NCBI GenBank assembly: GCA_013350335.1
Contig: CM023534.1
Location: 5,113,542 to 5,177,541, forward strand
Source: Chimonanthus salicifolius
Taxonomy: Eukaryota > Streptophyta > Magnoliopsida > Laurales > Calycanthaceae
DNA length: 64,000 nt
Direction of reading: 5' to 3'
Shown: positions 13,301-25,680 of the stretch, piece by piece
How the letters are laid out: every line of letters begins with the position of its first letter
Numbering within the stretch: position 1 is the first letter of the stretch
Translations under genes and position numbers: made by a program
Notes under the pieces: generated by a model
The model's input: the letters and a program-made list of their open reading frames with translations, nothing else
The model's database searches: none
What the model was told of the DNA's origin: nothing

Positions 13301-16148
13301 TGATAAAAAAGAGTTGCTTCTATAATGAGTATCATGAGCTAGCTGGGAATAAGGTTAGGATTGATCCAATGAAGTAAAGCCAGTGGGATAGAGCAAGTCC
13401 ATCTGTTCACACATATGATAGAATGCTATATTACAGATTTTAAGAACAAAGCTGCCGTTCCACTTAGAGTGGAACTCGAGATATCCTGACACTAGTAGTG
13501 CTGAATGCATCGTGTCCAGAACATACCAGGTTCTCCAGTCTGATATTGAGAGCCTCGATGCAAGATATGCTCCCATTAGCTGTTGCATCTTGCACAATAG
13601 ACTCTATCTGCATGCATGGATCAATACAAGATTATGTAGAATACAGAAAAGATAGTTCGATAACATCTAAGTAGGATGGATGAGATTCTTAGCAAAATCC
13701 ATGTTATTCAACCTACCAAGATAAGATAATAATAATACTAATAATAGTAATAATAATTGGAATCCACCCAGAGGGCAGGACACAAAGCACACTCTATGCT
13801 TGACAACATATACACAATTTAATTGTGAGATCTGCTACCCATCACCCCCTCCCCTATGATTGGCATGCATCATATTGTTGCTACAGAAAAATATGACAAA
13901 TCCATGATGATCAGACTTACTACAGCCTTGTAGAATGCAATCTGAGGAACAGAGTACTTTGTTCCAAGTGTGGACTGTTCATCAGCGACGTTGTTAACCA
14001 CGCCATAATAAACCTTTCCGTCATATTGATTTCTGCAAGCCCGCAATTCAAACTGCACATAAGCCAGCTCCTTATTTATCTTACGAAGATATTCATTGAA
14101 TAATTGTTGATCTCTATCTGCAAGGAACCAAATAAAATCATTAGATGCATTCTCTTCCCAAGACAGACCCAGCCCGTTGCAAGAAATCAACATTAGAGCA
14201 TCTTCTCAGTGTACATTTGAAAACAGATGGTGATGAAGTATGCCTTGCGGCATATCCTGAAAAGCAAGGGACTAAGTACCCAGATTGAAATTGAATCACA
14301 ATAAGGCCTGCTGTATCCCACTGGATAACGAAAGTGGACAGAAACTTGAAAAAATGACAGCCATCAAACACCAATTGACTTTCTCACAGCCAAAAATTAC
14401 TCTAAATGTTTTTTTTAAAGAACTTCTCTATAAGAAGTAATTGGGACACAGAACTCATCACTTTTCTAAATTTTAATCAAGCTCTTAGAAGATACAGATA
14501 TCAAAATAAAAACTACTGCTTAAATGCTCCATAGATCATTTAACAAGAAAAAAATTACCACCTTACTAATGATGCATGTCAGTTCCTGATACAGAACGTT
14601 ACTTTAGGCATCACCTTCTGTGTGACTGTATGACTAAAAGCCCAAAAACCAAGATGATTATAGAATTGGCTATCCAATCAATGGATCCAAATTGATAGCC
14701 AATACATTTAGCTGAAAGAAACTTACAACAAACAAGCAATTGAGGCTATCAAGTCACCATGGTTTTTGGTCAATGGCCCACCAATTGATGGCTTGGCAGA
14801 TCAAAGTTCCAAATTGGCTGTTCAACAAACCTCTATGAAGTAAGCATGATAAAAGAGAGAGTTTCTCTGTAGATTTTATTGCTATGACATAGCACCCTCT
14901 GCTACTGACATGGAATCTAAAACTAAGAGGTACAGAACCACAACATCAAGCATGCTTCCACTCTGCTTTTCGATTTAAAAGAAATCAGAGACCATTTACA
15001 TGGGTTGGCACTTTTAGTACCTTTCCTTTCCAAATCAATATCAGCCAAAAACAACACATTTGGCATACCAAATGGAAAGGCCTTTTCACTAAAAGTCCTT
15101 GCTTTAATACTCCATAATGTGCTTTCCCACTCAAGCAAAAATGACTGGAAAATGAGAAAATCCCTGCAGTTCCTATGTTTGCAAAACAGAAAAAACTGTT
15201 CCAGATTTTCATGTCTACACCAGGGAGTATATATATATATATCAGAGAAGGAGAAGGTGGCTCTCACGTTGTTGTCATTCCCAACCTTCCATAAACTTAC
15301 CCGCCCTTGAATTATCAGGAAAACCCTTTAAAACATCCACCTCAGTGATCTTTATCAATGAGTTTAACATATTTGTTACGAAATGATTGAAAATTTGGAT
15401 ATTGAAATCAGAGGTTAGGATGATCATACAGGTCCGAAACTTCTCAGGCACAAAATCCAAGTGATTTAATTTACATCCCCCATAACAACATCTCCAAATT
15501 GTGGGTCCTACTCTCTAGCATGGTCCATTAGAGTAAAGGGAGTCATGCTGATGAGAACACTTGAGAAGGGCTTCTAATGGCGCTCACTTTTGGTTGAGAA
15601 GACTTTCGTCTCTAAATCTTCCTAAACCAACAAGAGGAGAACTGTTTCCACTGAAAATCTTTTGGGGCTCCAATTCCATGATTTACAAGGTAAATTGGCA
15701 AATATCCCTTAGAAACTGGGTTTAGCATTGAAAATGAGAGACAGCAGAAACATCAAGGAAGATTTCCTCAAAGCCAGACATGAAAGATGACAATGGTGAC
15801 ACATTCGTCTTTGCCCAAAATTTTCCAACATTTATAACCATTGCTGAGATTTTCCACAGAAAAATATGGCCACTTACAGTGCTGGAATTTTCTGGGCCAA
15901 CCCCAACCCCAACCCATATTTCCTTTTTCTAATCCTATTACCCACTATCCATGGTTTCCTTTTATCAAGGGGTAAAAGGAAAGATGGAAGAACACCCTAT
16001 ATGGAAATGGAAAAGAGAAAAGGAAAAGAAGACCTGGGTTTTTTCCGGTGATGCCGGAGAAGATGGAACGGAATTCCTTTTCCTCTAATGGTCCGCGGGA
16101 CATGAGAGCTTGTATGAGCGTGTGGTGCCTCCAGCCCAAAGGCGCCAT
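10373..16148 (-). CDS. NSE1: NSE1, RING-like subunit of the SMC5/6 complex
   Basis: This six-exon gene has exons 16148-16034, 14117-13921, 13607-13527, 13067-12843, 11097-11020 and 10621-10373. All have GT-AG borders and compatible phases, and together they encode 314 residues. The product matches NSE1, which with NSE3 and NSE4 forms a subcomplex of the SMC5/6 ATPase for DNA repair and genome stability in the nucleus. Conserved blocks are WRHHTLIQALMSRGPL (N-terminus), INKELAYVQFELRACRNQYD, YYGVVNNVADEQSTLGTKYS, FSISQKEKALNDLVRDQW and GLGIRSFLDLRSWLRNN. The variant RING follows: CDIC, CSNEDC, HDYC and CPGC give a C4HC3 zinc-ligand set. The tail is basic (KKTRRSKRLRQI). I chose MAPLGW as start because homologues begin there; an in-frame ATG lies four codons upstream at 16160. 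No lesions are seen. A TRIM sits in intron 4. Confidence 0.93.
11916..12320 (+). mobile_element. Complete TRIM element in NSE1 intron 4
   Basis: Two direct repeats of exactly 126 bp (11916-12041 and 12195-12320), both starting TGAAGTGACAAAAAGTC and ending TGTCA, flank a 153 bp internal region. The internal region starts with a degenerate primer-binding stretch (tagttatcaaagcagg, resembling the initiator-Met tRNA site TGGTATCAGAGCAGG). Flanking 5-mers are ccatg and ccatt, a near-perfect target duplication. There is no coding capacity. A diverged relative lies at about 17,745-17,870. Confidence 0.75.
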
Positions 16149-16358
16149 CTTTCCACCCAATTGAGAAACCCTAAACCCTATTCTTCATCAAATAAACAAA
16201 TTGCGAATTTTCTTCCTTTTCCCACAGAAGATATGGATTTAGACTTCAGATGTCAGGGGCGCTGACAGCAGTTTCGACGGAGGGTGATGGTAGGAGACGG
16301 GAGTTTTCGCGGGAAAGAAAGGTGTACTTGAGGCTTGAGGGCGGGAGAATCGAACGAC

Positions 16359-16368
16359 TATTTTATAA
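16359..16368 (-). promoter_or_regulatory. Probable TATA box of NSE1
   Basis: Read on the minus strand this is TTATAAAATA, about 210 bases upstream of the NSE1 start codon, which would leave a 5' UTR of roughly 180 bases. It lies in the 1.1 kb region between the divergent NSE1 and DUF309 genes. Inferred from sequence only. Confidence 0.4.
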
Positions 16369-16379
16369 CGTATAATATT

Positions 16380-17272
16380 TGGACATCCATTAGCAGCTCC
16401 AGGAGAAATGCCATTAATTTTTTTTGATCTTTAATGACTTAAGAGTTAGGACAGATCAGAAATTCTTCCACTATTTTAAGAAGTACAGAATTTCTTTTTA
16501 ACAAATTTAAAATATATAATTATAAAAATAATTTTAAAATTCCTTTTTTACTTTGACTCTTTTGTTATTTAGTGAAGAGATTATCAGAAAGAGTATTAAA
16601 ATATATACTATGTACTTTTGAAAATATTAAAAATCTCTTGAATTTTTATAAAAATCTTAAAAAAATTCATTGACTATTAGTCAATACATTCTATTGTGTG
16701 AAATAACAAAAATAAAATTTTTTATGGTTCACTACTTCTCATAAATAATAAAAAATATTCTATAACAAATAATAAATAAAAAAAGAATGAACTTAAGGAA
16801 ATAAAAAGTGAGAAATAACTATGAAATATAAAAAAGATTGTGAGTATTTAAGATAACTAAAACAACAATATGAAACTCATTATTAAAAAATAAAGTCAGA
16901 TAAAACTATAAAATGTATATTTTTGTTTAATTTTTTATCATCATCAAAATGTTCATGTCTCTCCTAGAATTAAATCGACTAATTATGACACATGCAAGCT
17001 TGTACCCATACACCAGCTAAATTTACGGCTAGTTGCCCCTTAAGATAGAGTAGAGAGTTGATCATCACTCAACTCCTTAGAATTTATATTTTTATTTCTT
17101 TTGTGTGAAAATAATTTTTTTATTTTAAATATTTTATATAACGGGTATTAATGAGTTTAAAATTGGAGTTTGAAAATTGGAGGTTTGAAACCACACATTC
17201 AGATTCACACGAAATGAAAGACGAGACGAAAATGGCTGAATTGGCAGATATTTGTCTTCACAATTCCAATCG
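16380..17272. promoter_or_regulatory. Shared upstream region of divergent NSE1 and DUF309 genes
   Basis: This is AT-rich DNA without coding features between two head-to-head genes. A TATATA motif at about 17,135-17,140 could serve DUF309. ATGs at 17151 and 17232 precede the DUF309 start out of frame, so the true transcription start is probably downstream of at least the first. Confidence 0.35.
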
Positions 17273-20200
17273 ATGGCTTACTCCTCTTCTTCTTTTCCTC
17301 TGCGACTCTCTCTCCTTTCAATCCATCTCCCCACCCTTTCTCATCCCAAAAGCCTCATTCCTTTCTTGGCTTGGAATCGGAGCGACACTCTCGAAGCGTT
17401 CAAGCTCCAACGCCTTGATTTTCGCCCGTCGTATCGGAGGAGCATCGATTTCTTCGAGAGATATTCGGACTGTGAGGATTGCAGCTTCGACCAAGCAGTT
17501 TCTCTCTTTAACAGCAGAGAGTTCTACAGATGCCACGACTTGCTGGAAGAGCTTTGGAACAGAGCCGAAGAGCCGCGCCGCACGCTCATCCATGGCATTA
17601 TACAGTGCGCCGTCGGCTTTTATCACCTCTTCAACAAGGTGAGGGGAGGTCAGGTTCCAAAAATGAAATATATATTTTTCAAAAAATATAGATTAATATT
17701 TAGAATTATTGTCTGGAAATTTCAAATATCAGTTGAGAATTGTGAAGTACCAAGAGATTCTCAAATCACCTAATTTCATGAACCTATGGCTCCCACTTAG
17801 ACATCATTCTCTCAACCGTCCAGCTTTTAAAAGTGAGTTCTAAGTTGAGAATATTATCGAGTCATGATTTTCCACCAATAATAAAAATAGTTACTCAGGG
17901 TGGCCTCTTTTTTTTTTTTTGAAAGGTTAATATATTAATAAAGGGAAAGGCACCAGAAGTGCAAATACAAAGGGAGGGAAAAATTTCCACGGCAAAGAAA
18001 ATACACACTCCCGAGACAACCAATCACTGACAAAGATAAAACTATGCTAATTCAATACATTCTTTCCAAGCACGGAGGATGTCATTCGCAGAGATGTTCC
18101 TGAATTCAGCAAGAGGTGAAGCCCAAGAGGCGCACATGGAAAAAATTCTTCTCGAAACTGCATCACTCGGCTCAACACGATCTTTAAAGATTCTATTGTT
18201 GCGTTCCCACCATAAACTCCATACAGTGGCGAAGAAGGAGAGACGCCATAAAGAGGAGCATTTTGTGGAGACCAAAGATATGTCCCAAGCATAAGATAGC
18301 TGGGCCACAGAAGAAGGCATAATCCAAAGCACGCCAAACTTATCCAACACAGAGTTCCAAACTGCAGAAGAAAAAGGGCAATGGAGAAGAAGGTGGCTTG
18401 TCTCTTCAGAAGCCCGAAGGCAGAGAGGGCAAGCACTGACAATGATTTTTCCTCTATTGCGCAAGTTGTCTTGAGTCAAAATTTTCCCCAGGCCAGCTGT
18501 CCATAAGAAGCAAATGACCCTAGGTGGCCTCTTAAATTGTAATCCTGTTGTTTTAGAAATAATACTGATCAAGGCATCTATTCTGGGATGGTCCAAAGGC
18601 CCTCATATAAAGGGACTTAAGATAAATTTTTGACTGACATGTAAAATGCATAGGCATTGGATCCCCATCACAGTGAATCTAGAATTCAGAGTAAAATAGT
18701 TGAGATCAAAATGATTGCCAATCATTCAATTAAAATACATACATTAAAATTAATCTCCATCTTAATATTGTTTTAATATATCTAAATCTGATGGTAAAAA
18801 ATGTCTTTAATTTTAAATTTTAAAATTTGAATATTATATATATTATATAAAAATCATACTTTCTATCACTTTAGTTAAAGTAAATGAAATCCCGTTCTTT
18901 AGCATTTTTGGAAGGATGCTAGTAATTCCTTTCAGCTTCGGTAAATAATATGAACCATTTTCCTCTTCAACAGAAAGTGACAATTATAGCTAAAGGTGCC
19001 CCAGACATTTTAGAAAACCAAATCTTTCAGGAAGAAAACATGTTAGAAAATCAAGTAGCAATGATTGAATTACGAACTTTGGATTCTTTGTTTGATTTTC
19101 TTTTCATTTGTTTTATCTTTAATTCAAAGTTTCTTTTGGATATTTTTTTTCTTTTTTTGGGTTTTGATTACAATCTAGAATGATTTTAGAACCATCGAGG
19201 TGCTATGATGGAGTTAGGAGAAGGCCTTTGTAAGCTCCGGAAGATGAATTTTACAACTGGTCCATTTCATCAGTTTGAGGAAGAGATCTCAGCGGCACTA
19301 GATTTTATTTATCAGACTCAATTGGAATTGGCTGCCTGTAAGTTTGATAATTTATTTATTGGATTTCTGTTTCCCTGATTGGCCTTTATGTATCTCATGG
19401 CGATGTCTTTTAAAGCCATTCTTATGCATCTTTTCTTTCATAAAACTGGATAACTTAACTCTGTTTTCCTAAATGGTAGAAGATATTTTGAGATTGAATT
19501 ATCTGTGTTTGAGCAGCTATTTTATCATAGTATGTACATTTCATCAATCTAGACTATTGATATGGACCCCACCAAGCAATACCTAACCCTCTGATCACAG
19601 TATGCTAGTAGATAGTTCATAAAGAAATGGTCACACCCATTGAGAAAACATGAATGGAGGATTGGTACGGTCTTCCAATATATTTTTTCTATCAGCTTCG
19701 TGTGTGATGATAGGTTATGATGCTGTCCAGGTTATGACAAATGTCTAGTTGGCTTAATGTTATTGAAACTCTCTCAACTTCTTCTGGTGCAGGCCAAATT
19801 AATTCTACATCCACTTTACAACCTTTTTTTTTATGATCAAGGTGTCCAGGTGTCTCACATGTATTGAGATAGGGGACAATTTTAACTTGACTAGTCCTTG
19901 GGGGATGTCCAATCCTACACACACTGGGTAAGCAACTATAGGGAGTGGGCCGTTGAGGTTGAGGATGAATCGAACTCAAGACCCCACTTCTTGAGGCGGA
20001 TGCCTTGACCGTGAAGCCAACCCCTTGGGGTTATCCACTTTACTGCTTTATCCAAAACAAATACAACAACTACTTCAACATCATAAAGTATGAAATCCTC
20101 TTGAAATGTAACTCCAACAACTAATGAGTAGGCTCCAACATGCTTACCATAGCACCATTCTTAGCTTGGTTCATTGGGACTTGATCCTTGAGCCAAATAC

Positions 20201-23200
20201 ATATTTGGTGGCTGGATCAGATGTCAACAGTCATGAATGGTGTATATGTTCCAGGTTATTGCATCTTCCCAAACTCAGAGTAGGGTACATTGGTCAGTTA
20301 CTGCAACACTGAACCTTGTTAAATACATAGTTTAAATACTTAATTAGACACCAAATTACTCAATCTACTTGACCCTACTTGGTGGGTTTTATGGTGACGA
20401 TGAAAAACTCAATGGGCTCATGGTCAGTCAAAACACAGCTGACTTGGTTGAGACTTCGCTCATGTCAGCGAGATTATATTTTATATATTTAAATAATTTC
20501 ATATGTTATATATATCTTTAGGCTTTGTTGGTCCTTATTTCTATTCTTGTAGCTAATGAATTCATTCCATTCCCTATATAGACTTTGTTGGTCCTTAATT
20601 ATACTTTAGGCGTTTTTATGGATGGTGGATAAAGGCTTGACTGTGTGGACTGGGATTATTACCCCTTAGGAAGTGTATTTAATTAAGCTGATGGGTTCTG
20701 GAATGAGTGGAGGAGCTGGATTGTGCATGTCAAGTCTGCTTTTACATCATCATGAATCAATTGTCTATGTTAGATATTGGGAAGTCCTAGAGATCTAAAA
20801 CTGGTGATCCTGACCAATCAAAATATAAAAAAAGTCCAGTGATCCTTTCTCATCTCTATTATTTTACTATATCAACCACCTTTATTATTTTACCATATTT
20901 AAAGAAGGTTTGAATTTGTTGTCACCTGAAGCAAATGGAGAGAAAATAGTAGGCTTTCATGTTGAGAGAGTGACTGGGGAAGAGGGTAGTTTTATCAGGG
21001 GATGGAGGGAGAATAAAATTGTGAGGATAAGTGGATAAGGAAGCAATTGTTAGAATCCTCTTTATATTCTATTTCTTTTCAACAAGGACATCTGTATTTT
21101 TTTTCAAAGAACTTTGTTGATTTCTTGGGAGCATATCTATATGACGCTTAATTTTAGAAGGAATTTGATGGATTGTGAAGTGAATCAATTGGGAGTTCTC
21201 CTATGAACATATCGTTGTTAGGGGGATTTGGGGACAGAATCCTAGTGGTAGATGTACTCTCTTTGATTACACATCAATCCACCTAATTCTTTCCTGTCAA
21301 AGTCATGTGGAGATCAGTTGTTCTTTCAAGAGTCAAAGTTTTTTGTTGGAAAACCACCGACAGTAAGATCTTGATTCACAATTTTTTTAAAGAAGTGCCA
21401 CTGAATGTGTCTTTTCTCTGTTGGGTGAATGAGGAGTCCATAGACCACTTGATCCTGCAAACACATTCTGTGTCCCCTATTTAGAATTCCTTCTTTGATC
21501 TTCTCAACATCTGCTTGGTCATCCCAAAGTCGGTCAGATAATGAATGGATGGGCTTGTCCTTTATTCAAAAGGGTCAAGGGTCAGCACTAATGGAAGGTT
21601 ATGCTGCTTTCCATAATATGGACCATATGCTGGGAGAGAGATTTTTCATGATCTTGTGAAATCTACTGCCTTAGTGCTGGCTTTTGATTATATGAGAGTT
21701 AATCCAGTGAATTCTTACGTATGAGGAATAAGTATTATAGACTTGCACAAGGTGGTTCTTCAGTAGGTGTATAGTCTAATTTTAGATGTGAATCTCTGTT
21801 TTTTTTTTCTTGGACAGTTGTGAACTCATCCTTCACACTTGTATCCTGGGCAAAGATTTTCCATTAACACTCATGGGCAGCTGAGGTTGTGTACAAACTG
21901 TTTTACTAATAAAGCAGTTATTCTCAATTTGAGTGGGAATTAAAGTCTTCGAGGACGACTCTTCAACTATCATAGTTAATTACTTATAATTTGTTTGTTT
22001 TATACTTATTCTTGGCGGTGATGATTTGTGCTGATGTTAGGGAGGCTTTTGGTGAAGGAGCAATTCTTCTTTGCTGTGGGGATTACACTGGGGTTGATAA
22101 TCATTGCATGCATAAGGGAACCTATTTGGAATAAGACACCAGCGCAAGATGTGAGATTTGACCAATCCCAAAATATGGGATTCATGGATTTGGCATACTA
22201 CTAGAATAAAATTATTATTTTTTAAACAAAAATACAGATTAAAAATAACACCGATAAAAATCATGTACTAATTTAACTGTAAATAATCAACCATTAATAT
22301 ATATGAACCATTTCAAAAATAAAAAATTTAACTGTAAATAATCAAGTTACAAACATTTGAATATTTTTGTGGGTTTCAAAAATTAGAAAAGTGTACGTTT
22401 TTCATCTTGAAGAGAGTTTTAAGAAGTATTTGAAAGTCTATATGGAACAGTGAAGAATCCATAATGAATATAGCATGGACATGTTTCTGACGCAGGTACA
22501 TCAAATGTTTCAAAGAATCTGTGCAATATAGGTTACATCAGTTCTGACCATTCTTGGGTCTAGAAGTTTTAGAACCATGGGAACAATTGAACATTTGTAG
22601 AGCTGGAAGTTTTGGTGCAAATTGCAAAAGGTGATTCAGGTTATTGAGGCAAACAATAAGCTGGTCCACTGTTGGAAACCGTTGGTCTTATTGATGCCCT
22701 TTTGCTGTCCAAGAAGGAAACTGGGGATTCCTTAGTAATCTTTGAGGTTAAATGTCAATGGTGTTGCTAGGGAAATCTGGGTGAGGCTGGGATTTTAGTG
22801 TTATCCTGAACCATTTGGGATATAATCCTATCATTTTCAGGTCTGGTGCCTGGAATAAATGCCAAGCGCCTAGGTGATAGGCACTAGCACTTAAGAGAAG
22901 GCTATTCAAGAGGTTGGATTACAGATATAGCATCATGGAAGCCTCAGCTTGTGCAGCAAAAAGATGCAGCCCACCTTACAGGTTGTTGTTCATGGTCAAT
23001 GAGATCATATTGTCATCTATATTTTTGGTATCTTTGATGTTTTTCCACAAAGTGAAGCTCTGGAGTTTTTTGGTTGGCAAAGTGAATTAAAATTTAGAAC
23101 AAAGTCTAGTTCTTCATAATGTAGTTTGTATATTTGTTGGCCATTGCTATAAAAAATTGCCGTATCATTTGATCCTATATATCTTTCGGGACTGAAATTT

Positions 23201-23655
23201 GACATTTAGCATTTCCAGACTTAGTGGGGACTTGATGGTGGAGATTGGTGAGGTACATCCCATTTACAACAGAGTGCAACATATAAACAATCAGAAGGCA
23301 TATGTTTTCTGTCTTTAAATTGTTTTGGTTGCTTGAATTGTTCTATTATTTCCTGTATTTACATTGTTTCACTTGCTTGTGTTTTTCTGTGTTTCAACTG
23401 GCTGATCATTCATACTTTCATTTTCACAGGCACTGATGAATTATGCCTAGCAATGGACGGATCGGAGAGATCGTACCAGTTGCTTGGTAGCTTTGCTGCT
23501 GGCAGGACTTGTATAGATTGGAAAGTGATCCTGCTGGCATCCTTCACATAGTTTTCTGCCCTGAGGGCCCCTACAGTTCTGTGAAACCTGCTATAGTCAA
23601 GGTTCCTACCCTGCATGTGACAGAAGAACATCTCAAGGCCTGTGATTATAACTAA
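17273..23655 (+). CDS. DUF309-family protein, probably plastid-targeted, frameshifted in exon 3
   Basis: Three exons are at 17273-17638, 19190-19337 and 23430-23655. Exon 1 begins MAYSSSSFPLRLSLLS, a Ser/Leu-rich stretch like a chloroplast transit peptide, and runs into the DUF309 core: FDQAVSLFNSREFYRCHDLL, EELWNRAEEPRR and IIQCAVGFYHLFN. Exon 2 continues with NHRGAMMELGEGLCKLRKMN and FEEEISAALDFI. Exon 3 gives TDELCLAMDGSERSYQLLGS. The frame then breaks at about 23,504: GCTGGCAG must lose or gain a base to continue as DLYRLESDPAGILHIVFCPE and end at the TAA at 23,653-23,655. As read, the frame stops at about 23,551. With one base restored the protein would be about 246 residues. The family's biochemical role is unknown. 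Introns 1 and 2 contain LINE and SINE insertions. The real start is the ATG at 17,273; ATGs farther upstream are out of frame. Confidence 0.82.
17745..17870 (+). repeat. Diverged LTR fragment related to the 11.9 kb TRIM
   Basis: The stretch 'agtgagttctaagttgagaa...tattatcgagtcatgatttt' parallels the right half of the 126 bp TRIM LTR (gtgagttctacctcaagaatgttatcatgtca followed by tggtttt). Only one copy is present, so it is either a solo LTR or a truncated element in intron 1 of the DUF309 gene. Confidence 0.45.
17910..18522 (-). mobile_element. 5'-truncated LINE insertion (reverse-transcriptase C-terminus) in DUF309 intron 1
   Basis: On the minus strand there is a long uninterrupted frame ending at 18,042. 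It has the zinc-binding C-terminal domain typical of plant L1-like reverse transcriptases: RVICFLWTAGLGKILTQDNL, CPLCLRASEETSHLLLHC and ATVWSLWWERNNRIF. The 3' end carries a poly(A) tail, seen as a T run at 17,908-17,920. Perfect 11 bp target duplications, GGTGGCCTCTT, lie at 17,899-17,909 and 18,523-18,533. The intact frame and matching duplications point to a fairly recent insertion, opposite in orientation to the host gene. Confidence 0.88.
19820..20032 (-). mobile_element. SINE with 11 bp target duplication in DUF309 intron 2
   Basis: Read on the minus strand it starts 'ccccaaggggttggcttcac', has an A-box-like segment, a B-box-like GAGTTCGATTC, and ends with an A run (T run at about 19,824-19,832 on plus). 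It is flanked by the perfect repeat ATCCACTTTAC at 19,809-19,819 and 20,033-20,043. A second copy is at 25.5 kb and a 3'-end fragment at 27.27 kb. Confidence 0.8.
21090..21740 (+). mobile_element. Degraded LINE fragment in DUF309 intron 2
   Basis: Conceptual translation across several frames and stops shows the C-terminal pattern of plant L1-like reverse transcriptases: FRRNLMDCEV, then RVKVFCWKTTDSKIL, then NEESIDHLILQ, then FFDLLNICLVIPKSV, then a WTICWERD-like segment. It is in the same orientation as the host gene and clearly older than the intron 1 LINE, because stops and frameshifts are frequent. Ends and target duplications could not be defined. Confidence 0.65.
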
Positions 23656-24868
23656 AGTTTCTATTTCCATTGCCTTTCTTTTAAGATCATTTTTAACACT
23701 TGTAAATTTGTATTTGTATATTGAAATTTAGATTGAAATTGTTGCAGAGTTGTCATGTTTTGATGTGAGCATATATAATCCTTTTCTTAATATGCACGAA
23801 TCAAATAATCCTTGGAAGTGAGTGATTAAAACCATGTTTGGATTCTGGGCCTGAATGTCCACTAACCAAAAGAGGAGTTTAAAATTTGGACACACTTCAA
23901 AATGTCCACACCACCCCCTCTCTCTCTCTCTCTCTCTGTGAAACATGGTATGTAGGGGTTTCCGATTTTGTGAGATTATTTGAATTGTGCTTAATATTAC
24001 CAACACCACTCTCCTTGGAGCTTTTTTGTGATCGAGTCTCTTGATCCTTCAGCCAATTTCCTTTGGAATTTCGCATCTATGTCGACACCTTAAGCTTGGT
24101 TTAGTAATAATAGTGAGAGTAGATGGAATGGACTGGATAAACTTGCTCAAATTTAAGTTCATCCATTTTATTCCGTTATATTCTCACTACAGGTAAGAAC
24201 TTAGAATGGAGAAAGGTATGTTTTTTATCTAATGTTAACTATGTTTGGATGAGTATTTTTGAGGGAAACACATTTCCTATGATCACTAAGCCTGGAAAGA
24301 GTGCATAGGTCTATCTTAATTTTTTTTTTTTTTTCTGTTTCTTTTTTCTTGTTTTTTATCTCTCAGGATTTCCTTCGGATGTAGAGTTGTTTTATTTTAC
24401 TTTGCTTTTGTTCTTTTGTATTTGTACCTCTCGTGTTCTCTTTTTATTAATGTAATAATCATTAAAAGAAAAAAACCTCTGCTGCTGGAGATAGGGCACC
24501 AATGACACTCTTGTAAAAGGTGAGAATGCAGAACATCTACTTCCATTTGTAACTCCAATTTAGGTTTGATTCTATATCTTACTAACTGATTCCTTATTTT
24601 AAATCCCCTCGTCCAAACACAATGAGATAATTGAGCATGGTCTTAGATCCCAACATGTGTCTTCCTTGGTGGTCTTTAATTGAATTTCGAGTCAATTCAA
24701 TATGATAATAAGGAAAATTGTGGAGAATTTTTACCATGAACCATCGCCAATTCAAGTCATCCCATCAAAACTCTCTTTTCTTTTAATCATTAGCAAGTTT
24801 AAAGTTCACAAGAGTTGAAAAGTTTATAATTAATTTCATTATCTCTTGTAGAACTAAAAATAATCAAA

Positions 24869-25053
24869 TACTCCATCTGTCCCAAATTACTTGTCCTATA
24901 TAGATTTTAGAACTGTCTCAAAATAGTTGTCTCATTTAGTATAAAGTGTATTGAAAATAGATGCGATCACATGAAATGCTTGTCTTATAGAGAGAGTTCT
25001 TTAAAAAATACAAATATTTCAAATGAGACAACTAAAATAGGACGGAGAGAGTA
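24869..25053. mobile_element. Stowaway-like MITE
   Basis: The ends are TA-CTCCATCTGTCCCAAATTA and, inverted, TA-CTCTCTCCGTCCTATTTTA. This is the typical 'ctccctccgtccc' terminus of plant Stowaway (Tc1/mariner-type) MITEs, with TA target duplications at both borders. It is about 185 bp and non-coding. Confidence 0.75.
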
Positions 25054-25506
25054 TTACTTTTATAGAACAATTATAATTGATGAACATAACTCACCAGCAA
25101 TGTCCAAATAGGCTCTTAATCTGACCATTCTACTTGTAAACGTTTATATATGATAAAAGAAGAACCATGAAAAAATGAGAGGGAATGAATTCCATCAAAT
25201 ACAATAATAGTTGGCTGAGCATAAGAAGAAAAATGGTAGGGACAAAGGTAATGAAGCCACCTTGAAAAGGATGGAGAAATGACAAGTTTCCTATTTATTC
25301 TTATCTCCACTCTTCTACGTAGCTTCCCACCCTCTCCACCTTGAAAAGCTGAAGAAATGACTGTTCACCTTTAAAAGATTTCTCAAATATAAAAAAGATC
25401 AATAAAATGGTGTGCTGTATTGTTTGGACCCACTATCCAACCAATATAAACTATAAGGAAGGATGATTAATGTAATAAAAAATAAAATTAATAGAAATTA
25501 TTAATT

Positions 25507-25680
25507 GTTTATGACCAAGGTGTCCAGTCTAAGCCTTCTGAGAGCGCACCCGACTAATCTGCAGAGTATATGCAAGTTCTCTATCCACACACACTAAGTA
25601 GTTTAATGGGAGTGGAGTGAAAATCGAACTTAAGACTCTTACTTTCTAAAACAGATTCTTGACCATTGCTCTAACTCCTT
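25507..25680 (-). mobile_element. Second SINE of the 19.8 kb family
   Basis: It shares with the 19.8 kb copy the motif order 'atgaccaaggtgtccag', 'cacacacactaagta', 'gggagtggag' and 'tcgaacttaagac' (B-box complement). GAAATTA occurs at both borders (25,494-25,500 and 25,681-25,687), probably the target duplication. It is more diverged than the first copy. Confidence 0.65.

Noticed and set aside
14118..16033. Open frames around 14.9-15.5 kb inside NSE1 intron 1
   Set aside because: Low-complexity products with no conserved motif, on both strands of an intron with clear borders.
17151..17642. 163-codon open frame from an ATG upstream of and overlapping the DUF309 first exon
   Set aside because: It is out of frame with the conserved DUF309 core and its product resembles nothing. 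The conserved protein is in the frame starting at 17,273.
18042..18596. 184-codon minus-strand frame as a host gene
   Set aside because: It has the zinc-binding tail of a LINE reverse transcriptase, is bounded by target duplications, and its first residues come from flanking DNA.
19820..20032. Possible tRNA gene (A- and B-box-like motifs)
   Set aside because: No cloverleaf; flanking 11 bp duplications and a poly(A)-type end show a SINE.
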